From Flavivirga aquimarina (lineage in GTDB: Bacteria > Bacteroidota > Bacteroidia > Flavobacteriales > Flavobacteriaceae): a stretch of DNA of 64,000 nt. The translations under genes and the position numbers were made by a program. The notes under the pieces are model-generated. The model saw only the letters and a list, made by a program, of their open reading frames with translations. It searched no databases and was not told the DNA's origin. Shown piece by piece: positions 25,837-35,773 of this stretch. How positions within the stretch are numbered: the stretch's first letter is position 1; the number at the start of each line of letters is the position of its first letter. The stretch spans positions 1 to 64,000 of the forward strand of contig NZ_JAUOEK010000072.1 of assembly GCF_030540835.1 (NCBI RefSeq). Reading direction: 5' to 3'.

Positions 25837-26999
25837 TGAAGGACATCCTCATCATAACCAGTTATTTTCCTCCAGAAACGGGAGCTGCTTCAAACCGTAT
25901 CTTTCATTTAGCTGAAGGGCTCCAAAAACATAGTTTTAAGGTATCTGTTTTAACACCTTTACCCAATTATCCAACGGGCAAGATTTTTGAAGCCTATAAA
26001 GGAAAGTTTAAGGAAACCACCATAGAAAATAATATTATTATTCATCGCTTGTGGATATATGCCAGTAACTCTAAAAATAAGCTATTACGTTTAATAGCTA
26101 TGCTATCTTATAGCTTTAGTTTATGCTGGTTTTTTATGTGGAATAGAATCTCAAAAACTGTTATTATACAATCTCCTCCTTTATTAGTTGCATTTACTTC
26201 TGTTTTATTTCTGCGTTCTAAAAAACGAAAACTCATTTTAAATGTAAGTGATTTATGGCCCATTGCCGGACTGGAATTAGGCGCTTTTAAAAAGAATTTC
26301 AGTTACAAACTGCTCGAAAAAATTGAACGTTTTAATTATAAACACGTTAATCTCGTTTTAGGACAGAGTAATGAAATTCTAAATCATGTGACATCTTTAT
26401 TTCCCGAAAAAGACACTTTTTTATATCGTAATTATCCGGATTTTGTACCTCCTAAAATTTCTGGAAGTGTCGCTTCAAAAGGAAAATTAAAAGTGGTATA
26501 TGCTGGTTTGTTAGGTATTGCTCAAGGGATATACAAATTATGTAAAGAACTAGATTATAGTAATGTCCAATTTCATATTTATGGGGGAGGTGCTGAACAG
26601 AATAAAATTCAGATATTTATTTCTAATAATCCTGAATTGGATATTATATATCATGGTGAAATATCAAGAGATAAGTTACATGAAGCTCTTATAGGGTATG
26701 ATTTAACGATTATTCCACTGTTAAATAGAATTTATGGGTCTGTACCATCAAAAATATTTGAATACGCCAGATTGGGCTTGCCTATGGTCTATTTTGGCGG
26801 TGGAGAAGGTGAACAAATAATTAAAGAATATAATCTGGGTTGGGTTGCTGAAGCTGGAAATTATAGTAGCTTAAATACGGTTATTTCTAAAATTGAATCT
26901 TCGGATTTAGAATTAAAAAATAGAGAAAGAATCGTGAAAACTGCTTGTGAATATTTTGATTTTGATAAGCAATTGAATTCCTTAATAGAAAAGATTTAA
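25836..26999 (+). CDS. GT4 glycosyltransferase (WbuB-like)
   Basis: 387 aa GT-B fold. The N-terminal SYFPPETGAASNRIFHLAEG and the C-terminal domain (GLLGIAQGIYKLCKEL, SVPSKIFEYARLGLPMVYF) are typical of family 4 enzymes annotated as WbuB, which transfer N-acetylated aminosugars such as FucNAc. It likely acts on the lipid-linked glycan in the cytoplasm and may use UDP-ManNAc made by wecB. The stop overlaps the convergent sugar phosphotransferase gene by 4 bp. Confidence 0.85.
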   Translation: MKDILIITSYFPPETGAASNRIFHLAEGLQKHSFKVSVLTPLPNYPTGKIFEAYKGKFKETTIENNIIIHRLWIYASNSKNKLLRLIAMLSYSFSLCWFFMWNRISKTVIIQSPPLLVAFTSVLFLRSKKRKLILNVSDLWPIAGLELGAFKKNFSYKLLEKIERFNYKHVNLVLGQSNEILNHVTSLFPEKDTFLYRNYPDFVPPKISGSVASKGKLKVVYAGLLGIAQGIYKLCKELDYSNVQFHIYGGGAEQNKIQIFISNNPELDIIYHGEISRDKLHEALIGYDLTIIPLLNRIYGSVPSKIFEYARLGLPMVYFGGGEGEQIIKEYNLGWVAEAGNYSSLNTVISKIESSDLELKNRERIVKTACEYFDFDKQLNSLIEKI

Positions 27000-28348
27000 T
27001 ACGCCTTTTCTTCTCCCTTTAAAGCATTTAAAAAAGTTTGAAACATAATTTTTAAGTCTAATAATAATGACCAATTTTCAATGTAAAAAATATCATATTT
27101 TACACGGTTAATAATGTCTTTTTCCTTTTCTATTTCTCCTCTAAACCCACTTATTTGGGCTAAACCAGTAATCCCGGGTTTTACAAAATGACGCACCATA
27201 AACTTATCAACTCTTTGTGCATATATATTTGTATGGCTTACCATATGTGGTCTGGGTCCCACAACAGACATATTTCCAAATAATACATTAAAAAATTGAG
27301 GTAGTTCATCTATGCTAGTTTTTCGTATAAACCTCCCTATTTTTGTTATTCTCTGATCTCCTTTTGTCGCCTGATGTAAATGTGCATTTATATTTGGAGT
27401 CATGGAACGAAATTTATAGCAATCGAACTCTTCATAATTGAATCCATTCCTTGATTGTTTAAAAAATATAGGACCTTTAGATTCTAAGCGTATCAATATG
27501 GCTAAAATTGGGGTTAACCATGACAACACAAAGAAAATAATAAATGAAGAAAATATAATATCAAAAGAACGCTTAAGAAATTTGTTCAGCGATTCTTGTA
27601 ACGATATCTCTCGTATAGATAAAATTGGGATATAATCATAATATTCATACTTAAGTTTCTTAGAAAAGATATCCTTATTATCAGGAATAAATTTTAATTC
27701 TCTTAAATTATTGTCTGCAAAATCAATCAATTGGTTGATTTGCCTATTAGATAATTCAGATACAGAAAAATATATCTCATCAATATCATTATCAATAATA
27801 AACCGGAAACATTTTTCTAAAGAAAAATCACCTTCATTAACACTAAATTTCCCTTTAAATTTATATCCAAAATCAAGTCTTGTCTTAAATGTTTTTATTA
27901 ATTGTCTTGTTTTCTCATTCTCACCAATAACAACAACATTTCTTATGTTACCACTTAAAACAGACCTGTACTTTTTAAGTAAGAAAAATGCTAATATTTT
28001 AAAGACTGATATAAATGCCAAAGTCGCTAATAAATAATTGCCCAATGCAAGCCTACTTATATTGGGTTGTTTAAAAAAACCAATAAAGGCATAGAGGGCA
28101 ATTGAATAAAAAACAAGTTGCCTAAATAAAAGGGGGATAATTTGAATTATTCTGGTATGGCGTTGAACTTCATAAAAACGATTTATAAGAGAAATAATAA
28201 TCCACGAAAGGGACAGGTATATACAAAAGATATATGCATTTAATAAATTTATTTCAAATAAAAAAACAGTTAAATTTATTATACATAAATCAATGAAACC
28301 AGATAATGGTTTCATCAAATTTGAATATCTACCCTGTTTATAGCTCAC
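26996..28348 (-). CDS. Polyprenyl-phosphate sugar phosphotransferase (initiating, WcaJ/WbaP-like)
   Basis: 450 aa. Four to five membrane helices and a cytosolic domain with a nucleotide-like fold (NVVVIGENEKTRQLI) lead to the C-terminal bacterial sugar transferase domain: ESKGPIFFKQSRNG, YKFRSM, RKTSIDELPQFFNVLFGNMS and GPRPHM, PGITGLAQISGFRGE. It transfers a sugar-1-phosphate to undecaprenyl phosphate, the first step of repeat-unit assembly. Glucose, galactose or a diamino sugar are possible donors. It is the last gene of the minus-strand array and follows the UDP-xylose synthase-like gene by one base. Confidence 0.92.
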   Translation of the reverse strand: MSYKQGRYSNLMKPLSGFIDLCIINLTVFLFEINLLNAYIFCIYLSLSWIIISLINRFYEVQRHTRIIQIIPLLFRQLVFYSIALYAFIGFFKQPNISRLALGNYLLATLAFISVFKILAFFLLKKYRSVLSGNIRNVVVIGENEKTRQLIKTFKTRLDFGYKFKGKFSVNEGDFSLEKCFRFIIDNDIDEIYFSVSELSNRQINQLIDFADNNLRELKFIPDNKDIFSKKLKYEYYDYIPILSIREISLQESLNKFLKRSFDIIFSSFIIFFVLSWLTPILAILIRLESKGPIFFKQSRNGFNYEEFDCYKFRSMTPNINAHLHQATKGDQRITKIGRFIRKTSIDELPQFFNVLFGNMSVVGPRPHMVSHTNIYAQRVDKFMVRHFVKPGITGLAQISGFRGEIEKEKDIINRVKYDIFYIENWSLLLDLKIMFQTFLNALKGEEKAY

Positions 28349-28349
28349 T

Positions 28350-29336
28350 TTATTTTTTTATATGGTTTTCAAAGTTTTTATGTTCACTTTTAAATAATTC
28401 TTCTTCTGATAGTGTTTTAAAGTACTTATAAGTCATTCTCATTCCTTCTTCTCGGCCAATTTTTGGTTCCCAATTTAATAGTCTTTTTGCTAAAGTTATA
28501 TCTGGTTGCCTTTGTAATGGGTCGTTTTGAGGTAATTCTTTATAAATGATTTTTTGGTTGGTATTTGTTAATTTTATAATCTCTTCTGCAAAATCCTTTA
28601 TAGTAATCTCATGAGGGTTACCAATATTAACAGGTCTTGTATAATCACTTAATAATAACCTATAAATACCTTCTACTTGATCACCTACATAGCAGAATGA
28701 TCTTGTTTGAGAACCGTCACCAAACACAGTTAAATCTTCTCCACGTAGTGCCTGACCCATAAATGCTGGAATAACTCTACCATCATTGAGGCGCATCCGT
28801 GGACCATAGGTATTAAATATACGAACTATTCGTGTTTCTAAACCATGAAATCTATGATATGCCATAGTGATAGATTCCTGAAAACGTTTTGCTTCATCAT
28901 AAACACCCCGAGGACCAATAGTATTTACATTGCCATAATAATCTTCTGTTTGTGGGTGAACTAACGGGTCTCCATAAACTTCAGATGTTGAGGCTATAAG
29001 TATTCTGGCTTTTTTAGCTTTTGCTAGCCCTAATAAATTATGAGTGCCCAACGATCCTACTTTTAATGTTTGGATAGGAATCTTTAAGTAATCAATTGGA
29101 CTGGCAGGAGAGGCAAAGTGTAAAATGTAATCTAGGCTACCTTCAATACTTATAAACTCAGTGACATCATGTTCAATAAACTTAAAGTTTGGGTTATCAT
29201 TTAAGTGGGACAGATTTTTTTTATCACCCGTAATAAAGTTATCCATGCCAATAACACAATATCCCTCGTTGATAAAACGATCGCATAAATGTGATCCTAA
29301 AAAACCTGCTGCTCCTGTTATTAAAATTTTTTTCAA
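28350..29336 (-). CDS. UDP-glucuronate decarboxylase (UDP-xylose synthase) family epimerase
   Basis: 328 aa short-chain dehydrogenase. The NAD motif [16 protein letters not shown] is at the N-terminus and the catalytic YxxxK is in [16 protein letters not shown]. The blocks [20 protein letters not shown] and [20 protein letters not shown] are those of UDP-xylose synthases, which decarboxylate UDP-glucuronate. A decayed UDP-glucose 6-dehydrogenase, which would supply this substrate, lies 1.2 kb upstream in the same direction; only a functional copy elsewhere could feed the enzyme. It precedes the initiating transferase by one base. Confidence 0.9.
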   Translation of the reverse strand: MKKILITGAAGFLGSHLCDRFINEGYCVIGMDNFITGDKKNLSHLNDNPNFKFIEHDVTEFISIEGSLDYILHFASPASPIDYLKIPIQTLKVGSLGTHNLLGLAKAKKARILIASTSEVYGDPLVHPQTEDYYGNVNTIGPRGVYDEAKRFQESITMAYHRFHGLETRIVRIFNTYGPRMRLNDGRVIPAFMGQALRGEDLTVFGDGSQTRSFCYVGDQVEGIYRLLLSDYTRPVNIGNPHEITIKDFAEEIIKLTNTNQKIIYKELPQNDPLQRQPDITLAKRLLNWEPKIGREEGMRMTYKYFKTLSEEELFKSEHKNFENHIKK

Positions 29337-29346
29337 TGCTTAAGTT

Positions 29347-30499
29347 TTAATCCTTAATTTTTTCACTCATCAAATCTAAAGGAATTACTTCAAAAATATG
29401 GTTTCTTTTTTGATAATATTTGCCTCTATAAACAATTTTTCCTCCTTCATATCCTATTAAATTATTCCAATACTTTAACCCTTTAAAATAATTATTTGTA
29501 ACGGTTTTTCATGATTTTATTTCAACAGGTATTAATTCATCAAAATCATCTATTACAATATCAATCTCGTTTCTTTTACTATTCCTCCAAAAATATAAAT
29601 TATTTACTTTTCCCTTATTTAATAGTTGTTTTAAAAGTTCAAAATGACCATATTCTCAAACAAGTTTCCTCTAAATAGATGTAAATTTAATTGATTAACA
29701 TCCTGAACACTTAATAAAGTACTTGCTAAACCTACATCGTAAAAATAAAGCTTGGGGCATTTTTACAACATACTTATTAAAACTATTATGATGTGGTTGT
29801 AATCTAAATAAAATAAAACTGGTTTCTAACACCCCTATCTAGGATTCAATTGTTTTACTGTCCACACCTACTTCAACACCCAACGCATTTTTATTTAGCA
29901 ATTGACCTATTCTGCCATCTCACAGTTTTATAAGTATTTCATACACAACAAGTTTTCAATCCCTTTAATTGTCTTATATCCTTTTCTAAATATGCTTTAA
30001 TATAATTTAAAAACCATTTTTGAGTCTCAAAAGGTTTATCATACAATGGTGGATAAAATCCTTTAAAAAGTTTTTCGTGAATGGTTTTAGGTACTATATC
30101 TTTTATTTCAGATAACGAAAAAGATAATAAGTTTAAATAACCTGCTCTACCTGCAAGATTTTATGTAATGCTTTGTTGCAATAAAAAATTGTTTGAGTCT
30201 GTTAGTGTAAACTGTGCTGTTTTATTACTTTGATCTAATATTTGCGTAAATATGAAAATAACTTTGGTGTTCGTTGAACCTCATCTAGTATAGCGTCCTT
30301 TGAATATTCTTCTAAAAACACTTTTAAATATTCTAAAGCAAAACTTCTTGTGTGAAGATTTTCTAAATTTACAAAGGCTATCCGGAAACACTAATCTTAC
30401 CAATGTTGTTTTCCCAGACTGCTGAGAACCAACAACAACTATTGACTTGTATTGCTCAGATAAATTTAAAAACTCCTTATCTCCTTCTCCTAAAACCAT
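29347..30499 (-). pseudogene. Decayed DUF4143 / AAA-type ATPase
   Basis: On the minus strand, several frames together spell one ATPase. The N-terminus from ATG 30499 contains the P-loop VVVGSQQSGKTTLVRLVFP, then AFVNLENLHTRSFALEYLKV with the Walker B-like ILDEVQRTPKLFSYL in another frame. Further on come LFKGFYPPLYDKPFETQKWF, YLEKDIRQLKGL, and the nuclease-like end NKRNEIDIVIDDFDELIPVEIKS (split across stops). There are many frameshifts and stop codons. This class of stand-alone ATPase is often in mobile or defence-like contexts, and here appears as an intruder in the glycan locus. Not functional. Confidence 0.85.
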
Positions 30500-30542
30500 G
30501 TACAGTTTTTTTTATAAAATATGATCAACCTTTTCTTAAATT

Positions 30543-31362
30543 TTACTTACCACCGCTAATTTTGTAAAAAGTATAATCTATTTCTTCTAATTTTTTTGTT
30601 CAAAATGCCCCTGCCGTCAAAAACAAAAGCAAGCTTTTGCATATTTATATAAATACGTTTCCAATCATAGTTTTTAAACTCATCCCATTCAGTTAAAACA
30701 GCTATGGCATGGAAACCTTTGCAAGCCTTATAAGGCTGTATTTAACAAGTTTTTATTTTCGTCTGATGAACGTGTGTTTAGGTGATCTAAATCGGTATAT
30801 ATTCTTTCTTTAGGAATTCTATTCGAATATATATCTGACTAAAGCGAATGGCAGCCTCACCTTCCTTAATTGAATTATCACCACCGATTAATACGCTATC
30901 GAGGTTTGATAAAATTTTAAATTGCACACCATCTCCTGTATTATCTATTCTTAACGCTAATACTGTTCTAACTAGAAACGTCGATTTTCCAACAACTATT
31001 TAATCTTGCTTAGCCACATTGGCTATTTGCCTTGCACAAAACTCGATGTATTTTAAGTCAGCTGCCATCTTTTTTCCTTTCCAAAAAATTTTTATTGATA
31101 TGTAACCAATATAAAAATCATATCGGCTTTATCAACTATTTGTAGAGAAAAAAGATTCTTGTCCCTTACTTCTCTAAACTAAATTAGATATACCAAGTTC
31201 ATATATTGGTAAATTACCCAACTCTTTATTATTCGATCTATCAATTCTGCCTTGATTAATATTTACAACAGTAAAACTGTAGTTTTTATTTTTGAGCATT
31301 TCTTTTCAATAACAGCCATTTTAGATCCTCCGCACCTATGTAGCAAATATTTTTTATACGAT
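30543..31362 (-). pseudogene. ugd: Decayed UDP-glucose 6-dehydrogenase
   Basis: Frame-shifted pieces on the minus strand reconstruct the family. KNICYIGA then GG.KMAVI.EK match the Rossmann N-terminus with a small deletion. INQGRIDR and NNKELGNLPIYELG follow, then ADLKYIEFCARQIANVA, LSNLDSVLIGGD-like text, YTDLDHLNTRSSDENKNL, AVLTEWDEFKNYDWKRIYIN and MQKLAFVFDGRGIL. The order is that of a full-length Ugd, broken by many indels and stops. It would have converted UDP-glucose to UDP-glucuronate, the substrate of the UDP-xylose synthase-like gene downstream. Confidence 0.88.
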
Positions 31363-31381
31363 ATTTTTATCTATAGATAAA

Positions 31382-32479
31382 TTATTTATTGTCTTTAGCT
31401 TCAATCATAAAGCTTAAATATTCATTACCTATAAATTCCCAACTGTACTCTTCTTCAATTTTTATTTTGTTGTTTTTCAACAACTTAATATTATTATTTT
31501 TTAATAAATTATTAATCCACTTACTAATATCATCTGATGTTGAAAAATAATATGCATTTTCTTTTAAAATAGATTTATTGAAAATATTGTCACTTGCAAT
31601 AATTAATGCATTGGAAGCCATAGCTTCCAACAATGAGGGGTTTGTTCCTCCAACCGAATGTCCATGAAAATAAAGGTTTGAAAAAAACCTTAAATTATTT
31701 AATTCTTCAATATCATATATTCCTCCTATAAATCTAATGTTCTTACTATTTCTATATTTCTTTTTGAGATAACGTCCAAATTCATTTTCATTATGTTTAC
31801 CAATTACAAGAAAGGGTAAATCGCTTTTTGATTTGTCTACTCCATCAAGAATAATCTCGATGTTATTTTCTGGTTCTAACCTAGCAATAAGCATATTATA
31901 ATAATATGCTTTTATTTTATATTTATCTATTTTTTTTTCTTTTGGATTCTTAAAAATATCAGCTCCATAAGCAATAAATTTTGACTTTTTATTATATTTA
32001 GCCTTCAAATATTCTTTAATTCCAAATGAATCAGCAATCAAAAAATCACTACTTTTAACAGCTAATTTTTCTGCATGGAGTAAAAATTTTTGAACAAGTT
32101 TAGAATACTTAGAACGCTTCCACTCCAAACCATCCATATTGGTTATTATAGCTGCAGATTTAGGCAAAAGCCTATGCCAAATAGAACTACTTGTATAACC
32201 TAATTGCAGTATAATATCAAATTTTCTTTTCCTAGAATCTATAATACAATTAAAATCATAGATAAATTGTCCTATGGTACCTATCCTCTTTTCAGGATCT
32301 TTTTTATGAATAATTTCTACACCTTTAAATGTTTTTTTTTTAAAAGGGTGGTCGCTCGAATTGTAAACCACTACTTCGTGTCCTTCTTTAACAAGATACA
32401 CGGAAAAAAATTCCGCAAATTGTTCAAAACCTCCATGATAATTAGGTATTCCTCTTGTTCCTAAGATTGCTATTTTCAC
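31382..32479 (-). CDS. DUF1972/GT4 glycosyltransferase
   Basis: 365 aa. The DUF1972 N-terminus KIAILGTRGIPNYHGGFEQF is characteristic of a group of glycosyltransferases that often act as rhamnosyl- or glucosyltransferases in capsule synthesis. The C-terminal half has GT4 features such as YNMLIARLEPENNIEIIL and GHSVGGTNPSLLEAMASN. It is intact although both neighbours are pseudogenes. A rhamnosyl donor is available from rfbABCD further upstream, but the acceptor cannot be predicted. Confidence 0.87.
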   Translation of the reverse strand: MKIAILGTRGIPNYHGGFEQFAEFFSVYLVKEGHEVVVYNSSDHPFKKKTFKGVEIIHKKDPEKRIGTIGQFIYDFNCIIDSRKRKFDIILQLGYTSSSIWHRLLPKSAAIITNMDGLEWKRSKYSKLVQKFLLHAEKLAVKSSDFLIADSFGIKEYLKAKYNKKSKFIAYGADIFKNPKEKKIDKYKIKAYYYNMLIARLEPENNIEIILDGVDKSKSDLPFLVIGKHNENEFGRYLKKKYRNSKNIRFIGGIYDIEELNNLRFFSNLYFHGHSVGGTNPSLLEAMASNALIIASDNIFNKSILKENAYYFSTSDDISKWINNLLKNNNIKLLKNNKIKIEEEYSWEFIGNEYLSFMIEAKDNK

Positions 32480-32489
32480 AAACTAAATT

Positions 32490-32949
32490 CTAATTATTAA
32501 TCGCTTCTTTATATGCTTTATTTGTTTTTGAAGCTGCCAAACGAATATATTCTTCCCTAATTTTTTCTTTAAACCCTCTACTATGTTTTTGCCTAAAAGT
32601 TATTCCCACTGCTTCTCATATTGATATCACACTTTCAGGCTTACAATAATAAGCATTTTCACCAAAATATTCAGTTTAATCGACTCAATTAGTAATAGCT
32701 ATACATCCATAATATGCTACTTCCAATAACACCAAACTAATTGTCCCAAACTAACCAATTAAAATAATTTTTTACTCTTGAATAAATATTGTTTATAGTA
32801 CTTTTTTCATTCGCAAAAAAATAAGATAGCCTTATTAGATATTCTCCAATAATAAAACTTTGTAACAGGTATTATTAGGATCTATTAAATAATTCTATTA
32901 CAGCTCCAGCCTATCCACTACTTTAAAGAGGGCACATCTATTTTGGAAA
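32490..32949 (-). pseudogene. Remnant of a glycosyltransferase C-terminus
   Basis: Broken minus-strand frames read GAVIELF, SLVLLEVAYYGCIAITN, TEYFGENAYYCKPESVISI and KEKIREEYIRLAASKTNKAY before a stop at 32490. This matches the donor-binding end of GT4 enzymes (LEAAYYGC.., EYFGENAYYC.PES) with stops and frameshifts. The N-terminal half is missing. It fills the space between two intact genes. Confidence 0.7.
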
Positions 32950-32951
32950 TC

Positions 32952-33926
32952 TTATTCAAAATTTAAACTATTTTTTTGAATGTAGAACGACCCTGGCTCA
33001 ATGTTTATATCCAATTTTGGGAACTTACTTTTCATAAGATCAAAATAATCATTCTTTAAGAAATTTACAGCACCTATAATTTTCCAATCTTTATTATTTG
33101 TAAGGAATGCTTCTAACAAATATTGCTCATTCCAGAATCTTATATCTTCAGTAATCCACTCAGTTAAATAATCTCTAGGAGATAATATGTCATGTATATG
33201 AACAATAACTCCAGATTTTAAGATAGGTAGAATTTCTAAAAACTCAAAAAGAACATCTCCCTGAGGTCGAATCATGTGAGAAGAGTCAATAAAGAGTATA
33301 TCATTACTTTCAAGTTTTCGAAATAGTTCCAAATCCAAGGTCTCTACTTTTTTTCTTATTAAATCTACGTTCATTTGACTTAACCATGGCATTTCATAAG
33401 GTTCAACGCAGATATGCTCACAATTATAATTTGGGTTTTCCTGTTGATTTTTGATAATAGCAGCTTGAGCCATACGTGTTGAGTGTCCACTACCTATTTC
33501 AATTATTTTTTTAGGTTTTTTATCTCTAATTATGCTATACCAAAAGCATGCATCTCCACTTACAAAACTTTTATTAAGATAAAAGAATTCTTTTATATCA
33601 TTTGTGGGTAAATCCGAAAAATTTAAAAGCTCCGATTGATATTTAAATCTATTTAATAATTTTAGCTGTTCTTCTATATTCCAATTAATTCCAACCAAGT
33701 TTCTTTTTTCTCTTAACGAAAACCTTAAATGTTTCGAATTGATTAAAGGCTCATAATAATGATCAATGATAGGAAGGACTCCTATTTTTAACATAGTTTT
33801 TCTAGAATATGGGATTTTTTCTACTCCAATTCTCCGAGTTAACCACATAATTAAAGAAGCTGGAATTAAAAATGGAATTAAAAATATATCAATGACAGGA
33901 GTAATAGAAAGTAGAATTTTTTTCAT
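32952..33926 (-). CDS. Class I SAM-dependent methyltransferase-like protein
   Basis: 324 aa. An N-terminal hydrophobic stretch (IDIFLIPFLIPASLIMWL) is followed by a Methyltransf_24-like domain: KKIIEIGSGHSTRMAQAA is motif I for SAM, and DILFIDSSHMIRPQGDVLF and KSGVIVHIHDI are later blocks. It could methylate a sugar of the glycan. Because the residues HIHD and DSSH also resemble cephalosporin-hydroxylase-like proteins, the chemical role is not certain. It lies between a glycosyltransferase remnant and a 457-bp gene-free stretch. Confidence 0.75.
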   Translation of the reverse strand: MKKILLSITPVIDIFLIPFLIPASLIMWLTRRIGVEKIPYSRKTMLKIGVLPIIDHYYEPLINSKHLRFSLREKRNLVGINWNIEEQLKLLNRFKYQSELLNFSDLPTNDIKEFFYLNKSFVSGDACFWYSIIRDKKPKKIIEIGSGHSTRMAQAAIIKNQQENPNYNCEHICVEPYEMPWLSQMNVDLIRKKVETLDLELFRKLESNDILFIDSSHMIRPQGDVLFEFLEILPILKSGVIVHIHDILSPRDYLTEWITEDIRFWNEQYLLEAFLTNNKDWKIIGAVNFLKNDYFDLMKSKFPKLDINIEPGSFYIQKNSLNFE

Positions 33927-34383
33927 TTAAAAATGATAAGTAATTAAGTAATATAACGGTTTTTTATTTACGAATCCTTATAATAGAATCTATAATAACT
34001 TGAGTTAACTCGTCTTTTATATATTAATTTTAAATCGTCACATGTGTAAAGCTAAGTTTCTACTAACAATATTGTAGAGTTCATATATCTTATCTAAAAA
34101 GGATTCTACAAAAAAACCTATTTTATCTTGAACTTACAACAAAAAGTCGAACAAATTTTTTAAGACCTATGACCTTTTAGCAAACAATCTTCTTTGAGTT
34201 CTGTTTTACTCTTTTTTTGCCTATTATCCATTTCAAAAGCTAAGTTTTAATTAACTATAAACTCACGCTTCCATAGGTTAATTTGTCCAGTAATCCACAA
34301 AAAGTCTCGTCGCTAATTCTTAGGTCATCTGGCATTCTTTTATAACTTAATTTATTCCCTATTATTGGGAAATGACCAATTGT
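33927..34383. other. Gene-free stretch, probable decayed DNA
   Basis: No gene is supported. Short minus-strand open pieces exist (for example KRMPDDLRISDETFCGLLDK near 34330 and KDELTQVIIDSIIRIRK near 33990), but I cannot assign them to a family and they are separated by stops. Likely the remains of one or two lost genes. Confidence 0.5.
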
Positions 34384-35637
34384 TTATTTGGTGCTTACAC
34401 CCTTGTTAAGGGTTCGTTTAACATTAAAATTGTCATCAATTAGCAAGAAGTAAATCAGTAAAAAAAGATAAATTCCTTTCTGACGATATAAGAATGACTC
34501 TGAGAAGAAAAGAATAATAAACATGAATATTACTCCAACTCCAAAATAATTCTTTTGTAATACTAACTTTCTAAAACCAATAATTAACAGAAAACATAAA
34601 AAAACAGGATACAATAATCCCATTTCTGCAAGTCCTTGAATGTATTGGTTATGATAGTTGAACTGCTTATAACCTCTCCATATATCATATTCATCAATTT
34701 TTTGATTAAGAATAATTTGAGACGTGCCTATACCTGATCCCAAAAAGAAATTAACTCGTTCTTCTTTAACTAATTCACAATAAAAGCGAATATAAAGCAT
34801 CCTTAAATTGATTCCATTCGCATAATAGAGTTGCCCAAATGTGTCGGAATAAAGTGTTTGTTCTAAGTTTGGATTTAATTCAGTTAACAGTTTACCTCTA
34901 TTTAGAGAATTTATTGTCATAAATGAAATTAACAATATTCCAATTATCATGGCAACTTTAATTACTTTTTTAATTCTTATCACATAGACTATTGATATCG
35001 CCATGATGCTTAAAGCGATAAATAATTTTGAAGACAATAAAAATAAAAATAGTACTTGAATAACTAAAAAAAGTTGGCGGTATTTACTTAAAAACTTGAT
35101 ATTTATTATTAAATGCAAAACAGAAATAAATACCATAGCACTTACATAAATCCTATTTAGTCCAAGGACACTAACCAATTCATGATGAAAAAGCTTATCT
35201 ATTGAATGATGGATTAACCAATAAAAAATTCCACAGGTAATAAAAAATACAGCCCAACAAGTAACAAAAAAGGAAAATATTACTAATATTCTGTATTTAG
35301 AAACCTTGGAACGGTTCCAAATTAAAAAAATAGATGGTATTAATATAAAATTTAAGAATCTTAGAATCCCTTTATCAACACTTAGAGGTATATTACTTGA
35401 CCATATAATAGAAGTTATAATTAAAAGATATATTAAGTAGCAGAACAAATGATATATTCGATATTTACTTGTTTTTGAAGAGGAAGAAAAAAAATTATAA
35501 ATGATCGCTAAAATAAAACCAATAAATATTATATTCTGAAAATTGAACGGAAGAGGTAAAGAGGCTAGTAAGAACGCATACCAAAATTCCATTAAATTAA
35601 TTTTGTTAACAATCCTATCAAAATGTTTTAATTGCAT
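34384..35637 (-). CDS. O-antigen ligase/polymerase (WaaL/Wzy-like)
   Basis: 417 aa integral membrane protein with 10-12 helices and one large periplasmic loop. The loop contains FLGSGIGTSQIILNQKIDEY and then YHNQYIQGLAEMGLLYPVF; the HNQYIQ..AE.G block is the core of the Wzy_C/O-antigen ligase family. It either polymerises repeat units or transfers the glycan to an acceptor such as lipid A core. A second protein of this class lies at 39472-40683, so one of the two may be the polymerase and the other the ligase. Confidence 0.85.
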   Translation of the reverse strand: MQLKHFDRIVNKINLMEFWYAFLLASLPLPFNFQNIIFIGFILAIIYNFFSSSSKTSKYRIYHLFCYLIYLLIITSIIWSSNIPLSVDKGILRFLNFILIPSIFLIWNRSKVSKYRILVIFSFFVTCWAVFFITCGIFYWLIHHSIDKLFHHELVSVLGLNRIYVSAMVFISVLHLIINIKFLSKYRQLFLVIQVLFLFLLSSKLFIALSIMAISIVYVIRIKKVIKVAMIIGILLISFMTINSLNRGKLLTELNPNLEQTLYSDTFGQLYYANGINLRMLYIRFYCELVKEERVNFFLGSGIGTSQIILNQKIDEYDIWRGYKQFNYHNQYIQGLAEMGLLYPVFLCFLLIIGFRKLVLQKNYFGVGVIFMFIILFFSESFLYRQKGIYLFLLIYFLLIDDNFNVKRTLNKGVSTK

Positions 35638-35773
35638 AATTTACTTTTTTTGGATGTTTTTTATATGGGTGGATTGTAAACAGATAAAATTGTAGCATTT
35701 TCTGAGGCAAATCCTGTAAAATACCCTGAAAATTTATCAAATCCTCTAGTTTCTATGGTTGATGGTTTCATAT

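Noticed and set aside
30281-30499. Stand-alone 72-aa P-loop protein
   Set aside because: It is only the first part of a decayed ATPase whose later parts are readable in other frames.
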